DNA of 64,000 nt from Rhizobium sp. 2MFCol3.1 (GCF_000377565.1 NZ_KB898366.1:62001-126000), one strand, 5' to 3'; shown: positions 50,725-59,948, numbered from the stretch's first letter. Notes: generated by a model not told the origin, from the letters alone. Translations and numbers: made by a program.

Positions 50725-51738
50725 TCAGTTGACGGTTCTCTCAGCAAGAGGCGGAAGGTATTCGGCCGTGAATACCTTGTCTGGCGTCACGTCGCCCTTA
50801 AGCTCGTAGGCAGCCTTGATGCTGGAGATCGATCTCGTCAGGCGCGAGACATCCACATCACCGACGCCAACCTTGCCGGTTTCTTCCGACACGATCAGGT
50901 TCTTGATGGCGAATTCGATCCGGCGCTTTTCCAGCTGCTCGTTTATCAGCGGCTCGACGGCCTTGACTGTCGCCGCGCCGAGCGCGGGATCATGCATGAC
51001 CTCGATCATGGCCCTGTTCACGGCCTTCACCAGTCCCCGAACGGCTTCCGGATGTTCGTTGATCAATTTGCGGGAGACCATCAGGCCGTTGGAATAGATG
51101 TCCACGCCGTGAGCACCATAATTGTACCAGGTGAAATCCTTGTCGGGGTCCAGACCAAGACCGATCAGGTTCAGATAGCTGGTGACATTGAAGACCAGGC
51201 TTGCATCCACGTTTCCACGGATCAGCATCTGCTCCTGGATATTCGGTGCGACGTTGACCATTTCCACGCTGCTTGGATCGATGCCGACATTCGAGGTCAA
51301 CGCGGGGAAGAGGCGGCCCGCGGCCGAGCCGGCCGGGCTTCCAATCTTGAGACCGGCCAGCTTTTTCAGGTCGGTGACCGGGCCATCCTTCTTGACCAGA
51401 ACTGAAAACGGCGGCTGATTGTAGATCTGATAGACCATGACAGGCGATACGTCGGGCTTCATCAACGCATTCTGGATGATGGCGTTCATATCGCCGAAGC
51501 CTGCGTCATAGGCGCCGGACATGATGCGTGTGACCGTCACCGCCGAGCCTTCTCCCTGATCGATCTGGACATCCAGTCCCTCGTCGGCGAAGTAGCCTTT
51601 TTCCTTGGCAAGATAGAACCAGGCGTGGATACCCTGGATCTTCCAGTCGAGCGTCAATTTGATCGGAAGATTGGCCGCATGAACATGCGACGCGAACATC
51701 AGCGCGGGTATTATCAGTGACCGGATGAATTTTTTCAT
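50725..51738 (-). CDS. NMT1/THI5-type ABC importer, substrate-binding protein 2
   Basis: A 337-residue paralogue of the protein at 47098: signal peptide ending near SHVHAAN, then LTLDWKIQGIHAWFYLA and KGYFADEGLDVQID. There are no own ATPase or permease genes; it probably shares those at 43175-44787. The start ATG 51738 has GGGAACACAA upstream, almost the same leader as the first binding protein. The gene is followed by the aminohydrolase, indicating an N-heterocycle ligand. Confidence 0.87.
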   Translation of the reverse strand: MKKFIRSLIIPALMFASHVHAANLPIKLTLDWKIQGIHAWFYLAKEKGYFADEGLDVQIDQGEGSAVTVTRIMSGAYDAGFGDMNAIIQNALMKPDVSPVMVYQIYNQPPFSVLVKKDGPVTDLKKLAGLKIGSPAGSAAGRLFPALTSNVGIDPSSVEMVNVAPNIQEQMLIRGNVDASLVFNVTSYLNLIGLGLDPDKDFTWYNYGAHGVDIYSNGLMVSRKLINEHPEAVRGLVKAVNRAMIEVMHDPALGAATVKAVEPLINEQLEKRRIEFAIKNLIVSEETGKVGVGDVDVSRLTRSISSIKAAYELKGDVTPDKVFTAEYLPPLAERTVN

Positions 51739-52240
51739 TTGTGTTCCCATTCTGAAGGCCGTGTCATGCGACATGACGCGGCAATGCGCGGTGGCGCGTG
51801 CAATCCCGGCAACAACCGTTGCCGCCGCAGGCGCCGATGGCATCTGTGGTTCGCGGACCGCCAGGTTGTCAGAGTGTCTGCCGTTGAAGCGAGGCTGGAT
51901 TGTGCGCCTGGATGTCGAAAGACATCGACACGTTAGAACCGGTCGCCGATGCCGGCTACTGCTCTTTACGCGCGCGAGCGATGACAAAATGGCTTCACTG
52001 GAGGCGGTGGGTGGGGCAGAGGGCGCGCTGGGACGCCTGGATGGCATCACCATTCTGCTGCCTAGCATTCGGGACAACTCGTGAACTATTCCGGAATTGG
52101 CGCGGCCCGTTCGGGGAACGTTTGTCCGCTGTTCCGATATCCGCGTTGTGGAGTTAGCCCGTAAGGATTTCGTTTCAGCCTTCAGACACGAGCATTCTTG
52201 AGCTTTCACGGCTTCGATATATAGTTCGGATGATGCCACC
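51739..52240. other. Intergenic region upstream of binding protein 2
   Basis: This 502-nt stretch between the second binding protein and the VOC gene has no convincing gene: open frames on both strands lack domains and have unnatural composition. It must hold the promoter of the leftward binding protein/aminohydrolase operon, but no clear -35/-10 pair or palindrome stands out. Confidence 0.5.
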
Positions 52241-52615
52241 TCACTTCGTCGGCTGAGATCGCGCGCTCAGTTTATTTCCATCAGGATCGCGGAGATATGC
52301 GACGAACGCCCCGTTCGGACGCTCCGAGGGCGGGCTCTCGATTGCTGTGCCACCGTTCGCCGTGCCCGCGGAATGCCAACCCAAAACATGATCTGGGCTC
52401 GTGGCGGCGATACCGATGGTCCCGCCGTTGGCGGCCGTTGCCGGATTGCCATCGATCGGTTTCGTGATCATCAGCCGACCGCCCTCGTGGGCGTATATCA
52501 GCCTGCCTCTCGCATCCATCTCGCCGGGCTTGCCTCCCAGTGCGACGAACGTGGCGTCGTGAAACCGTCTAGCTTGCTCCAGGTCGTTGCTGCCAATCAT
52601 GACGTGCGTGAACAT
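52241..52615 (-). CDS. VOC-family (glyoxalase/dioxygenase fold) protein
   Basis: A 124-residue vicinal-oxygen-chelate protein: MFTHVMIGSNDLEQARRF at the N-terminus and the C-terminal FVAYLRDPDGNKLSA with the metal glutamate position replaced or absent. GGGAG lies 8 nt before ATG 52615; the frame is open to 52693. It stands alone. VOC proteins range from glyoxalases to antibiotic binders; no specific role can be given. Confidence 0.82.
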   Translation of the reverse strand: MFTHVMIGSNDLEQARRFHDATFVALGGKPGEMDARGRLIYAHEGGRLMITKPIDGNPATAANGGTIGIAATSPDHVLGWHSAGTANGGTAIESPPSERPNGAFVAYLRDPDGNKLSARSQPTK

Positions 52616-52832
52616 TGCATCATCTCCCGAAATGGTATGAGCGCGCGACACAGGTCTAACCGCGCGAGGGGATACTACACCGGGCCGAATCAAATCCAGA
52701 CAAAATTAGGTCAGATAGCGTCAGCCACGAGTGGCATCGCTTTCGTCAAACCAGCAACCGATCAATGCAGTGGCGCAAAGCCGGCAACAAAAGCCGTCAG
52801 ATTGGCGTATTCTTACTCGCTAGGAGTTTGCG

Positions 52833-53063
52833 TCAATCCGAGAACTTAACAGTGACCCCGCGCTGGCGAAAATACGCCTTCATCCGTTTCCGGCCCTCGC
52901 GATTGCTCTGCACGAGCTTGGCGGGGTCGAACAGGGCCTCTTTCTGGCCTGCACGCGTCAGCGCCGCCTTGAGGTCTGCGATGCGCTCGTCGATATCGAC
53001 ATTGTCGGCCTGAAGGGATTCATAGATCCGCTTCGTTGCATCTTCTACGGTCAGTTCACTCAT
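52833..53063 (-). CDS. Small conserved hypothetical protein
   Basis: A 76-residue acidic-basic protein (MSELTVEDATKRIYESLQAD, then a helix with DLKAALTRAGQKEALFDPAKL and a basic tail NREGRKRMKAYFRQRGV, in part). It looks like small helical proteins widespread in rhizobia; no domain is recognised. GGGAAC lies upstream of ATG 53063. It may be a single transcription unit. Confidence 0.6.
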   Translation of the reverse strand: MSELTVEDATKRIYESLQADNVDIDERIADLKAALTRAGQKEALFDPAKLVQSNREGRKRMKAYFRQRGVTVKFSD

Positions 53064-53097
53064 TGTCATGTTCCCGGTTTCCGTGTAGCGCTCGGTT

Positions 53098-53607
53098 TCA
53101 CGCCGCCAGTTTCAGTTCAAGCTTCCACGTATCCTGGGGATTGTGCTTGGACTCGTGGATCGAAAGGCCGCTGCCTTCCATATCGATTTGCATAGTCGCC
53201 AGGAGCCAATCAGCGGGCATCACACAGGGCAAGGCTTCTTTATTGAGTAAATCGATTAGTTCGTTCTCAGTCGCGAGGCCATTGCGGGACTGCTGACCAG
53301 CGCGGTCGAGGGTCCATAGATAGCGTATAGTCAAAGTCTGTAGTCCATGCGTTATTCGAGCAGCCTCTCTACAGCCCGGGTCCACCAAGATCAAGTTCGG
53401 CACTTTCTCACAACCCGTTGAGATCCGGATGATTAGCGTGAAGACAAGGCCCTGAGCGTTGCGTGTGCGCCGGAGGACGTCGACGAAATTCTGGGAGCAA
53501 TTGTTGACAACGCATTCAAAATCCTGCTCCCGGCTGCGCCAAGTATTCAAGTTCGGCGACCGTCGACTGTCGGCCAAGTGACCGATTGCGATGCGGGAAG
53601 CGGCCAT
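53098..53607 (-). CDS. Possible hypothetical protein overlapping the DUF924 gene
   Basis: An open frame of up to 169 codons whose 3' two thirds (about 53098-53500) reads plausibly (ENELIDLLNKEALPC, MQIDMEGSGLSIHESKHN). Its 5' part overlaps the end of the DUF924 gene out of phase, so the true start is probably a GTG or TTG further in. No domain is recognised. It may also be a decayed gene. Low confidence. Confidence 0.35.
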   Translation of the reverse strand: MAASRIAIGHLADSRRSPNLNTWRSREQDFECVVNNCSQNFVDVLRRTRNAQGLVFTLIIRISTGCEKVPNLILVDPGCREAARITHGLQTLTIRYLWTLDRAGQQSRNGLATENELIDLLNKEALPCVMPADWLLATMQIDMEGSGLSIHESKHNPQDTWKLELKLAA

Positions 53608-54067
53608 ATGACCTGATCACCTCTCGGTGGCGGATCGCATAGTCGAGGTATTCTTCATCGCCCAGCTCGCTGAACAGTGCAACGGAGCGATCCTGATGCG
53701 CGATATCCTCCGCATGTTCGAACGGCATGTAGAAGAAAACGCGGAGTTCCGGCGGGACAAGCTTGTCGTGGCCCGATCTGAGCGCCAATTCGGCTTCGGC
53801 CAAGGCAAGGCCGTCAGTCGCGAATGCGAGCGCTGTTCCGCGGTAGATGTTGCGGGCAAACTGATCGAGCACGACAATCAGCGCGAGATGGTTTGCGGCG
53901 TTTTCCCGCCATTCGGGGCTCGGACCAGCTGCGAGCGCAAGATGGGTGTCGCGGAACTGGTTCTTGATTTCGGCGTCGAGCTCAGTGGCGCCACGGAACC
54001 AGTCGTCGCGCCCGCACTTCTTGAACCAGAAGTTATAGACGTCCTCAGGTGTACAGATCGAACTCAC
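53516..54067 (-). CDS. DUF924 family protein
   Basis: A 183-residue DUF924 protein: VYNFWF at the N-terminus, the WFRG and DQFARNIYRGT motifs, FFYMPFEHAE and a final YGRFPHRN are all hallmarks. The family is alpha-helical and cytoplasmic with unknown function. The frame opens at a TTG (54118), but GTG 54067 has an excellent AAGGAGGATAC, so it was chosen. It is a single gene next to a small membrane protein gene. Confidence 0.85.
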   Translation of the reverse strand: MSSICTPEDVYNFWFKKCGRDDWFRGATELDAEIKNQFRDTHLALAAGPSPEWRENAANHLALIVVLDQFARNIYRGTALAFATDGLALAEAELALRSGHDKLVPPELRVFFYMPFEHAEDIAHQDRSVALFSELGDEEYLDYAIRHREVIRSYGRFPHRNRSLGRQSTVAELEYLAQPGAGF

Positions 54068-54131
54068 GTATCCTCCTTGCGCCGCAGCTGGCTGCTGCCA
54101 TGATGCGAGGCTCTCCAAAACCTGCGCGCCC

Positions 54132-54332
54132 CTAGCGCTCTTTCGCTCTTCGCCACTTCAACAAGAGACCGAACCCTGGCCCAACAAGGATACCAGCTAG
54201 GACCCATTCAAAGAGCGTGAGTGGCCGCTCGTCGGGATCGTGTCCGGTTAAATATAGGAAAAGGAAGAAACCCGCGACACCCACGACGATTGCGCATATG
54301 GCAGCAACTGGCCCCTTGTTTTTGGATTGCAT
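54132..54332 (-). CDS. Small two-helix membrane protein
   Basis: A 66-residue protein with two hydrophobic segments (AAICAIVVGVAGFFLFLYL and LAGILVGPGFGLLL) and a basic C-terminus (KWRRAKER), so probably an inner-membrane hairpin. No family is recognised. It lies upstream of the DUF924 gene on the same strand. Confidence 0.5.
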   Translation of the reverse strand: MQSKNKGPVAAICAIVVGVAGFFLFLYLTGHDPDERPLTLFEWVLAGILVGPGFGLLLKWRRAKER

Positions 54333-54364
54333 TCGGCTTCGTCCCCCTCAGCGACTTGGTAAGT

Positions 54365-54634
54365 CTAGGGGAACTTCATATTTATGCAAGCCGCGACGTC
54401 ACAGTGTAACTGCGATAACGCTAAGTTGGGGGAGGGGGTGAGCTTGGCCGCGATGATGACGCCTACGAAACCGCCGGCGCACGCGATCCACCGCCCGGTT
54501 CCGACTGTTTCCTTCAGCACGAGAATAGACAGGAAGACGGTGATGATCGGCGCTGAGAAGTACAGTGTCGTAAGTTTGGCGCTTCGTAAAGTTTTACCTG
54601 GTCCGCTTCTTGCAAAGGAAAGATACATTAGCAT
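54365..54634 (-). pseudogene. EamA/DMT-type transporter fragment
   Basis: About 60 codons read as an internal piece of a drug/metabolite transporter: LYFSAPIITVFLSILVLKETV and GRWIACAGGFVGVIIAAKL (in part) match the end of an EamA repeat. The rest of the transporter is missing on both sides; upstream DNA belongs to a DUF982 gene on the other strand. It is a decayed remnant. Confidence 0.6.
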
Positions 54635-54651
54635 TTTCTGGGAGAAGCGTC

Positions 54652-54948
54652 ATGGAATGCTACAGATCGCAGAGTTTCCTGCCGCTGATCTTGGTCGTCC
54701 GGCAAAGAACGATCAGAATTAGGACATTGCTCGATGCCGCAAACGCACTGCTCACCCATTGGGACGAAGATGACGGCGAAGAATACGTGATCGCCGTGAA
54801 AGAATGTCTTGATGCGATAAGAGGACAAAGCACCGCTGAGAACGCCAGGGCCGCGCTCATTCGGGCGGTGACCGAGGCTGGCATGGGTGTCATCACGCTC
54901 GTTTCTCCTGCACAAACGCCGACGGTTCGCGCGAGGACCGCTGCGTGA
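54652..54948 (+). CDS. DUF982 family protein
   Basis: A 98-residue DUF982 protein (IRTLLDAANALLTHWDEDDGEEY, then the CLDAIRGQ and ARAALIRAVTEAGM stretch), a small family nearly confined to rhizobia, of unknown role. ATG 54652 follows GGGAGAAGCGTC; an earlier ATG at 54610 is less likely. It stands alone, between the EamA remnant and the signalling operon. Confidence 0.78.
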   Translation: MECYRSQSFLPLILVVRQRTIRIRTLLDAANALLTHWDEDDGEEYVIAVKECLDAIRGQSTAENARAALIRAVTEAGMGVITLVSPAQTPTVRARTAA

Positions 54949-54995
54949 TCCGCCATATGTCCGTGGACGACGATCTGCGCGGTTGCAAAATGGGA

Positions 54996-55334
54996 TCAAG
55001 CTAGTCGAAGGTCTAGCTGCGGGTAGAGTTTCTTCAAGTTCGGGAGCGACTTTGATTGCCAAGGATACTGGCTTGTCCCCTTTATGACCAACTGAACGTC
55101 AGGTTTTTTCCGAGCCTCGATCGTCAGTTTTGCCAGAAGGTTGATGCCGGACGAATTGAGGAACTCCAATCCGGTCAGATTGAGGATGACGCGCTCATGC
55201 TCGGCTCCCAACATAGCTGAAGCCAACGAAAAGATGGGGGCATAGGCATCCGGCCCTGCCAACCGCAAGACACCGTCGAAAAACACTTCGTTTCCTTCCG
55301 CCCACACTCTGAAGTCTTCGTCTCTGATTTCCAT
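54996..55334 (-). CDS. STAS-domain anti-anti-sigma-like regulator
   Basis: A 112-residue single STAS domain. The phosphorylation-site region reads FLNSSGINLL (S61, S62), like the SSG motif of SpoIIAA-type antagonists and the cyanobacterial slr1659 group. It should be phosphorylated by the neighbouring ATPase-like protein and dephosphorylated by the PP2C phosphatase of the same operon. It is the last gene, 7 nt after the kinase-like gene. Confidence 0.82.
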   Translation of the reverse strand: MEIRDEDFRVWAEGNEVFFDGVLRLAGPDAYAPIFSLASAMLGAEHERVILNLTGLEFLNSSGINLLAKLTIEARKKPDVQLVIKGTSQYPWQSKSLPNLKKLYPQLDLRLA

Positions 55335-55341
55335 CGTTAAC

Positions 55342-55902
55342 TCACAGATTTGAGGTCAAGGGAACTGCAACGGCGGCCGTGGTCGTCAACATTACGCTGT
55401 CCATCTCATGAGGGCAAAACTCCCACGTCATTTTGGCACCATAGTCACTGAGCAGCGTCAGCAACCCCAAGCCGGAAGTACTGCCGTCGGAGAGAGCATT
55501 CGCCTCAATCTGTTGGATCAGAAGATCGCCCGGATTATCGTCCAGGATTTGATCGAGTTTCCGCTGAAATACCGACGAGGTTTCCGGATCTATCGGATTG
55601 CGAACGCGCAGAAGAAATTCAGCATCGCCAAGGCAAGCCTCGATTTTGATCTCCGCGGGCAACCTGAACTTAACCGCGTTCTCGATCAATTCGTTGGTCA
55701 GGTAGCTGATGCTGTGGTGAACGTCATTGTAACTGTCCTTTCTCGACGCGAACGGCATCGCCATGACTTCCGCGATGAAGTCTGACGTGATCCCCGAATG
55801 TTTCCATCCTAGTTGCAATGGACCATCGATCAGCGTGAGCCGCGCACCGCCATCGAAGTTTACATCCACTAAATCGCAAGAACCGTAGATTTTGCTCGCC
55901 AT
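55342..55902 (-). CDS. Anti-sigma/HATPase-like kinase (slr1658 type)
   Basis: A 186-residue protein with a GHKL ATPase fold; the N-box reads TNELIENAVKF (N70 and N75 intact) and a glycine-rich G-box lies in DGSTSGLGLL. It is the likely serine kinase and binding partner of the STAS protein encoded 7 nt downstream, forming a partner switch. It begins 3 nt after the PP2C stop. The output is not known; no sigma factor is encoded nearby. Confidence 0.8.
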   Translation of the reverse strand: MASKIYGSCDLVDVNFDGGARLTLIDGPLQLGWKHSGITSDFIAEVMAMPFASRKDSYNDVHHSISYLTNELIENAVKFRLPAEIKIEACLGDAEFLLRVRNPIDPETSSVFQRKLDQILDDNPGDLLIQQIEANALSDGSTSGLGLLTLLSDYGAKMTWEFCPHEMDSVMLTTTAAVAVPLTSNL

Positions 55903-55905
55903 CCG

Positions 55906-58263
55906 TCACCTGCGCCTAAGTACGAGAAGGGTGATGTCGTCGTGTATCTTATGGGATCCGACGTATTCCATCAGGGTATTTGTGATCCCCAAGACAATTG
56001 CGTCGGCACTTCTGTCCTTCAAGCGAAGAGCTTCCGCGCACAGGCGGTCGATTCCGAAAAGCTCCCCGGCGCTGTTTTCGGCCTCTGTCACGCCATCGGT
56101 ATGAAGGACGATAATATCGTCCTGTTCGAACGGAATTCTGATGGAATTCACGAACGGCGAAATATCAGCTTCAAGTCCGATGGGGAGGCCGAGATCCATG
56201 GTGTCGATCCGTTCGAGCTTCCCGTTGGAACGGATCACGATAACTTCTTCGTGCTGGCCGGACAGGATCATCTCCTTGCCATCGTAATCGAGAAAGGCCA
56301 GCGTGACGTGCTTGTCGATCTTGGTTCTCTCGATGTTTTTGTAAAGAGCGCTGTTCAAGTCGGTCAGGAACTTCACAGGGTCTGTGTTTCCCGCCTCCTG
56401 AAGTGCTCTCGCGACAGACTGCACCATCAGCATGAGGACGCCGCTTTCCAGGCCGTGACCGGTGACGTCACCGATGCCGATCTTTAGACGGTCTCCGCTT
56501 TCAAGGACGTCGTAATAATCGCCGCCGACCTCGTCTGCGGCGCGCATGTAGGCGGCCACTTCAAGCGTTCGCGCGGATTTTAGCTCCGCCTCCAATGGTA
56601 AAACCATCATCTGGATACGCTCGGCAACCGCCAGCTCCGATCCCAGGCGACGGTTTTCCCGCTCGAGTTGGGCATTGAGAGCGGAGATTTCCTCTTTCGC
56701 GTCCTCGATTTCGGCAGTGCGCTCTTCAACAAGCTGTTCGAGGTTTTCGGTGTGGAAGCTGATGTCTTGAGCCATCCTGTTGAAAGCCTCGGCCGCTGCG
56801 CCAACCTCGTCCCGGCTGGTTACGGCCACGCGTGCCGAGTAGTCCTTGGCTTGGATCCTTTGCGCGGCGCTCGCAAGTGCACTGACGCCAGCGGTTATCC
56901 GCTTCGACGCAGCAAGGACGGCCACGGTGACGATCAACAGCGATCCGAGAATGGCCAATATCTGGTAGGCAACAATCCGGTTTGTGGCATCCGTGATCTT
57001 GCTCTGTGCGGTGACAAGAGAGGCGTAAATTTCCTGTTCCGGAACGACGATGCCTAGAGACATGGTTTCGGATCGCACCGGCCCCGTCGACCATAGGTTG
57101 GTCGCGGGAAGCTTCTTCATGATGAGCATAAACGGCACCTGGTTTCCGGCCACGTTAAGGAGCAGGTGCTGGATGCCCTCTTGTTGATCTAGCGCCAGTT
57201 TTGCTATCGCCGGCTGCGTACTCGTTTTCAGCGACCTCTCGACGCCGGTGACACCGCTCCCCTTTCCTTCGCTTGCGGCATTAATCCCGATTGTGTTCTC
57301 ACCTACTTTGTTGATCGCGATGACGTTGCCATCGGACATTGCCAGGAAACCAAATCCGCTCTGTGCCACTTTGACGTTTTCGACGATCTGCGCCAGCTGG
57401 TCGAGCGTGATGTCCGCACCGACCGTACCGACGACATCCTTCCTGTCGGATGACCAGAGCGGGTGGAAAAAGCTGACGATCAACTTGCCAGTGATTGCGT
57501 CCGTGTATGGAGCAGTCTGGGTAATGTCGGAGGGGGTAGGGCGTGTCGTGGGTTCTCTTGCCCAAGCCTGCCACGATTCATAAAGGCCTGGAAAGAAGAA
57601 CTCCCAAAAATTGGCGTCGTTGTGCCCCGGATAGAGGCGATCGAAAGTCTGCGCCTGGTCCGTATAGGGGGCGGTGCGGAAGATCGGCCTCTCCTTGGGG
57701 CCGATGTAATACATCTGCAGCTTCGACGAGCCACTGCTCAACAGGCTGGGGGCAACGATGTTCAAAACCGCACTGGAGTCGATCTCGGACTGAACATCGG
57801 CTCGCGGCAAATGATCCGGACCCAAAAGATAACCCCAGACACTGACCACGGAGGCGGTTCCAGGAGCGTTTTGCGCCCACCGGCCTTTTGGGTCATAGCT
57901 GACCTGAGTACTCCCGGGGTAGGCTTTCGCGGCCGATAATCCGATCTCCGAGCGCAGCGCGGGATCCGCGATCTGGCTTTGCATTATGCCAGCAAGAACC
58001 GTGACGTCGCTGTGGACTTGGGCGAGAAGCAAAGACACTTGTGATGCCGTGGAAGTGACATATGACTTTAGATAGTCTTGGCTGGCGCTCTCCAGACCAT
58101 GGCCGACCTCGGTCGCGGCATCTCGAGAGAGCCTTTGAACATTCCAAAGAGCGAGCCCGCCGCTGACGACAAGATCAAACAAGACGGCACCGCCGACCAA
58201 AAGAACGAACTTGGCCCGAAATGAACCCCAGCGCATCGAAGGCTTCGCGGTTGTCTGATCCAT
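55906..58263 (-). CDS. Cache-HAMP-PP2C (SpoIIE/RsbU-type) membrane phosphatase
   Basis: A 785-residue signalling phosphatase. TM1 is at about residues 17-37, followed by a large periplasmic double-Cache sensor domain (about 40-420, with YLYPGHN-like LYPGHNDANFWEF and VGTVGADITLDQL), TM2 (about 425-450), HAMP (450-500), a coiled coil (EERTAEIEDAKEEISALNAQ) and the PP2C/SpoIIE domain (560-785) with metal motifs DEVGGDYYD and IGDVTGHG, and TDGVTE. It should sense an external signal and dephosphorylate STAS partners of the operon. ATG 58263 overlaps the methyltransferase stop. Confidence 0.88.
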   Translation of the reverse strand: MDQTTAKPSMRWGSFRAKFVLLVGGAVLFDLVVSGGLALWNVQRLSRDAATEVGHGLESASQDYLKSYVTSTASQVSLLLAQVHSDVTVLAGIMQSQIADPALRSEIGLSAAKAYPGSTQVSYDPKGRWAQNAPGTASVVSVWGYLLGPDHLPRADVQSEIDSSAVLNIVAPSLLSSGSSKLQMYYIGPKERPIFRTAPYTDQAQTFDRLYPGHNDANFWEFFFPGLYESWQAWAREPTTRPTPSDITQTAPYTDAITGKLIVSFFHPLWSSDRKDVVGTVGADITLDQLAQIVENVKVAQSGFGFLAMSDGNVIAINKVGENTIGINAASEGKGSGVTGVERSLKTSTQPAIAKLALDQQEGIQHLLLNVAGNQVPFMLIMKKLPATNLWSTGPVRSETMSLGIVVPEQEIYASLVTAQSKITDATNRIVAYQILAILGSLLIVTVAVLAASKRITAGVSALASAAQRIQAKDYSARVAVTSRDEVGAAAEAFNRMAQDISFHTENLEQLVEERTAEIEDAKEEISALNAQLERENRRLGSELAVAERIQMMVLPLEAELKSARTLEVAAYMRAADEVGGDYYDVLESGDRLKIGIGDVTGHGLESGVLMLMVQSVARALQEAGNTDPVKFLTDLNSALYKNIERTKIDKHVTLAFLDYDGKEMILSGQHEEVIVIRSNGKLERIDTMDLGLPIGLEADISPFVNSIRIPFEQDDIIVLHTDGVTEAENSAGELFGIDRLCAEALRLKDRSADAIVLGITNTLMEYVGSHKIHDDITLLVLRRR

Positions 58264-59426
58264 CAGTAAGGCTTTCTCCCCGAAGCCGCCCAAATGGGCC
58301 AACCTGCATAGCCTTTGGGATGTAATGCTGCTGTTCGATGGTCGACGAAGCCCTGCCTGAATTTTCTGATGAACTCGGGCGTATCTCCCCTTCGCGCGGC
58401 CATCTCTCCGGCGTAGACGTTCTCCCAGGCGTCGATTACGTCCGCAAAGTCCTGAGGATCACCATCCATGTTGGTGACCATGAAACTCTCGACCTTGATT
58501 TCGTCGAAACCAGCTTCGGTCAGCAGCCGCCGGCTCTTGGGGCCCATCTCCACGTCCATGTCGAAATGGGCGAAAAGCTTGGCAACCTCAGCGTATGTCC
58601 AGGCGATTGAGTCCGCGTGTGGCTCGCCGAGGCAATGAGAGTTCTTTTCGTTGGTGATGTAGACCCGCCCGCCTGGCCGACATATGCGGTAGAGTTCCCG
58701 CAATAGAACCTCAGGCCGATCAAATATCTGAAGAGAGTGACGGCAGGTAACGAAATCGAATTCATCGTCTGCCAAGAGCATCTGTGAGGCGTCGCCGTAA
58801 GTATATTCGACTTCCGTCAGACCAAAATCCTTGGCGACGCGACGTGCGTACTCCAAACTGCGCTTGGAATGGTCGAGCGCGACCATTCGGCCGGGATTGA
58901 ACTCCTTCTGTACCAACAACGCAAAATCGCCGATGCCGCAACAGATGTCCGCGATCCTCGCCCCCCGCTCGAGACCATGGCGTGGAAGCATCTGACGCTC
59001 GTGTCGCCAAGTCATTTTAGTCTGAGTGCGCAGAATTGGGATGAAGCTCTCGTCCTCCAAGAACGATTGCCCTGGATAGAACGCAGAATCGTAGACCTCT
59101 ACCGTCAGATTTTCCCCGGCAGCTGCAAGGGTTGCGAACAGCTTGGCTGACCATGCGATTACACTAGACGTTACGATGACAATTCGGAGGTCCGCACAGA
59201 TAGAAACAAGGCTACTTTCCAACGCTTCAAAGGCGGTTCCGTTAATCTGTGTGAGACGTTTTACATTGAGATAGGCAACCCCTTTGCAGCGGCCGAAGCT
59301 TTCGACCATGAGCTCCAAGAGATCCCTCATATCGGATGAGGCATGCGGCCTCAGCTTCCCAACGAGAGTCACTTCTTGATTTGTCGGATCAAAAGCTGCT
59401 GCGAACTGGGGTATGTTGAGATTCAC
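58263..59426 (-). CDS. STAS-like domain fused to SAM-dependent methyltransferase
   Basis: A 387-residue two-domain protein. Residues 1-115 resemble a STAS domain (KRLTQINGTAFEALESSL, with T64 where the phosphorylatable serine would be). Residues 135-385 are a class I methyltransferase with motif I ADICCGIGDFALL (D160 to L170), motif post-I VALDHSK and DEFDFVTCRHSLQIF. It overlaps both neighbours, so the operon order is ATPase-like, STAS-methyltransferase, phosphatase, ATPase, STAS. A methyltransferase governed by a phosphoswitch is suggested. The methylated substrate is unknown. Confidence 0.8.
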   Translation of the reverse strand: MNLNIPQFAAAFDPTNQEVTLVGKLRPHASSDMRDLLELMVESFGRCKGVAYLNVKRLTQINGTAFEALESSLVSICADLRIVIVTSSVIAWSAKLFATLAAAGENLTVEVYDSAFYPGQSFLEDESFIPILRTQTKMTWRHERQMLPRHGLERGARIADICCGIGDFALLVQKEFNPGRMVALDHSKRSLEYARRVAKDFGLTEVEYTYGDASQMLLADDEFDFVTCRHSLQIFDRPEVLLRELYRICRPGGRVYITNEKNSHCLGEPHADSIAWTYAEVAKLFAHFDMDVEMGPKSRRLLTEAGFDEIKVESFMVTNMDGDPQDFADVIDAWENVYAGEMAARRGDTPEFIRKFRQGFVDHRTAALHPKGYAGWPIWAASGRKPY

Positions 59427-59929
59427 GCAAGCTCCTCTTGCCAGAGGAATGCGGCCGTGAGGGCGATCCTGTTGGGAGACACTTCAGCCGCCGTTAATTC
59501 GACCTGGCAAGCGTCCGCAAACCTAGCGAGACGATCGACGTCCTTGGCGATCCAGCCGCTAGTTCTTCGGGCGACAACTTCCCCGTTAATTGTCCCGCCA
59601 ATTTCCTTACAGATGGCCGCTTGAGTGTCCTCTGGGCAATCAAAGCTAAGTTTCACGCGTACGCACCCAGGCTCCTTGTCGAGCTCGAACTTCACTTGGC
59701 CAACCTCGGTGGAGGCCTTAAAGGCCAATTCGACAAGTTCGTTGACCGTCACGGCCAAGAAATTGGAATACCTAGCGGGGTCGCCATGGATCTGACCAAC
59801 GATGCGCGACAGATATTCGGAGACTCTATCACACAGTTCCCATTGCGATTTGAGAAGCGCGGCATCGAGCTCCAACGTTGCCATTGGCCCGTACCGTCTT
59901 TCAGACTTTGCGTCAGCGGCTACTGACAT
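59423..59929 (-). CDS. Degenerate HATPase-like partner protein
   Basis: A 168-residue protein of the same type as the one at 55342. The N-box region reads TVNELVELAFKAS, that is, the second asparagine of NELxxN is leucine (L68), so ATP/Mg binding is probably impaired. It likely pairs with the STAS-methyltransferase, whose gene overlaps by 4 nt. GGGAG precedes ATG 59929; the frame opens at 59944. It is the first gene of the partner-switch run, immediately after the GGDEF-EAL gene. Confidence 0.65.
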   Translation of the reverse strand: MSVAADAKSERRYGPMATLELDAALLKSQWELCDRVSEYLSRIVGQIHGDPARYSNFLAVTVNELVELAFKASTEVGQVKFELDKEPGCVRVKLSFDCPEDTQAAICKEIGGTINGEVVARRTSGWIAKDVDRLARFADACQVELTAAEVSPNRIALTAAFLWQEELA

Positions 59930-59948
59930 CGATGGCTCCCACACTACA

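Noticed and set aside
51725..52240. Open frames on both strands in the gap upstream of binding protein 2.
   Set aside because: No domains, unnatural composition, and no ribosome binding sites; more likely chance frames in high-GC DNA.
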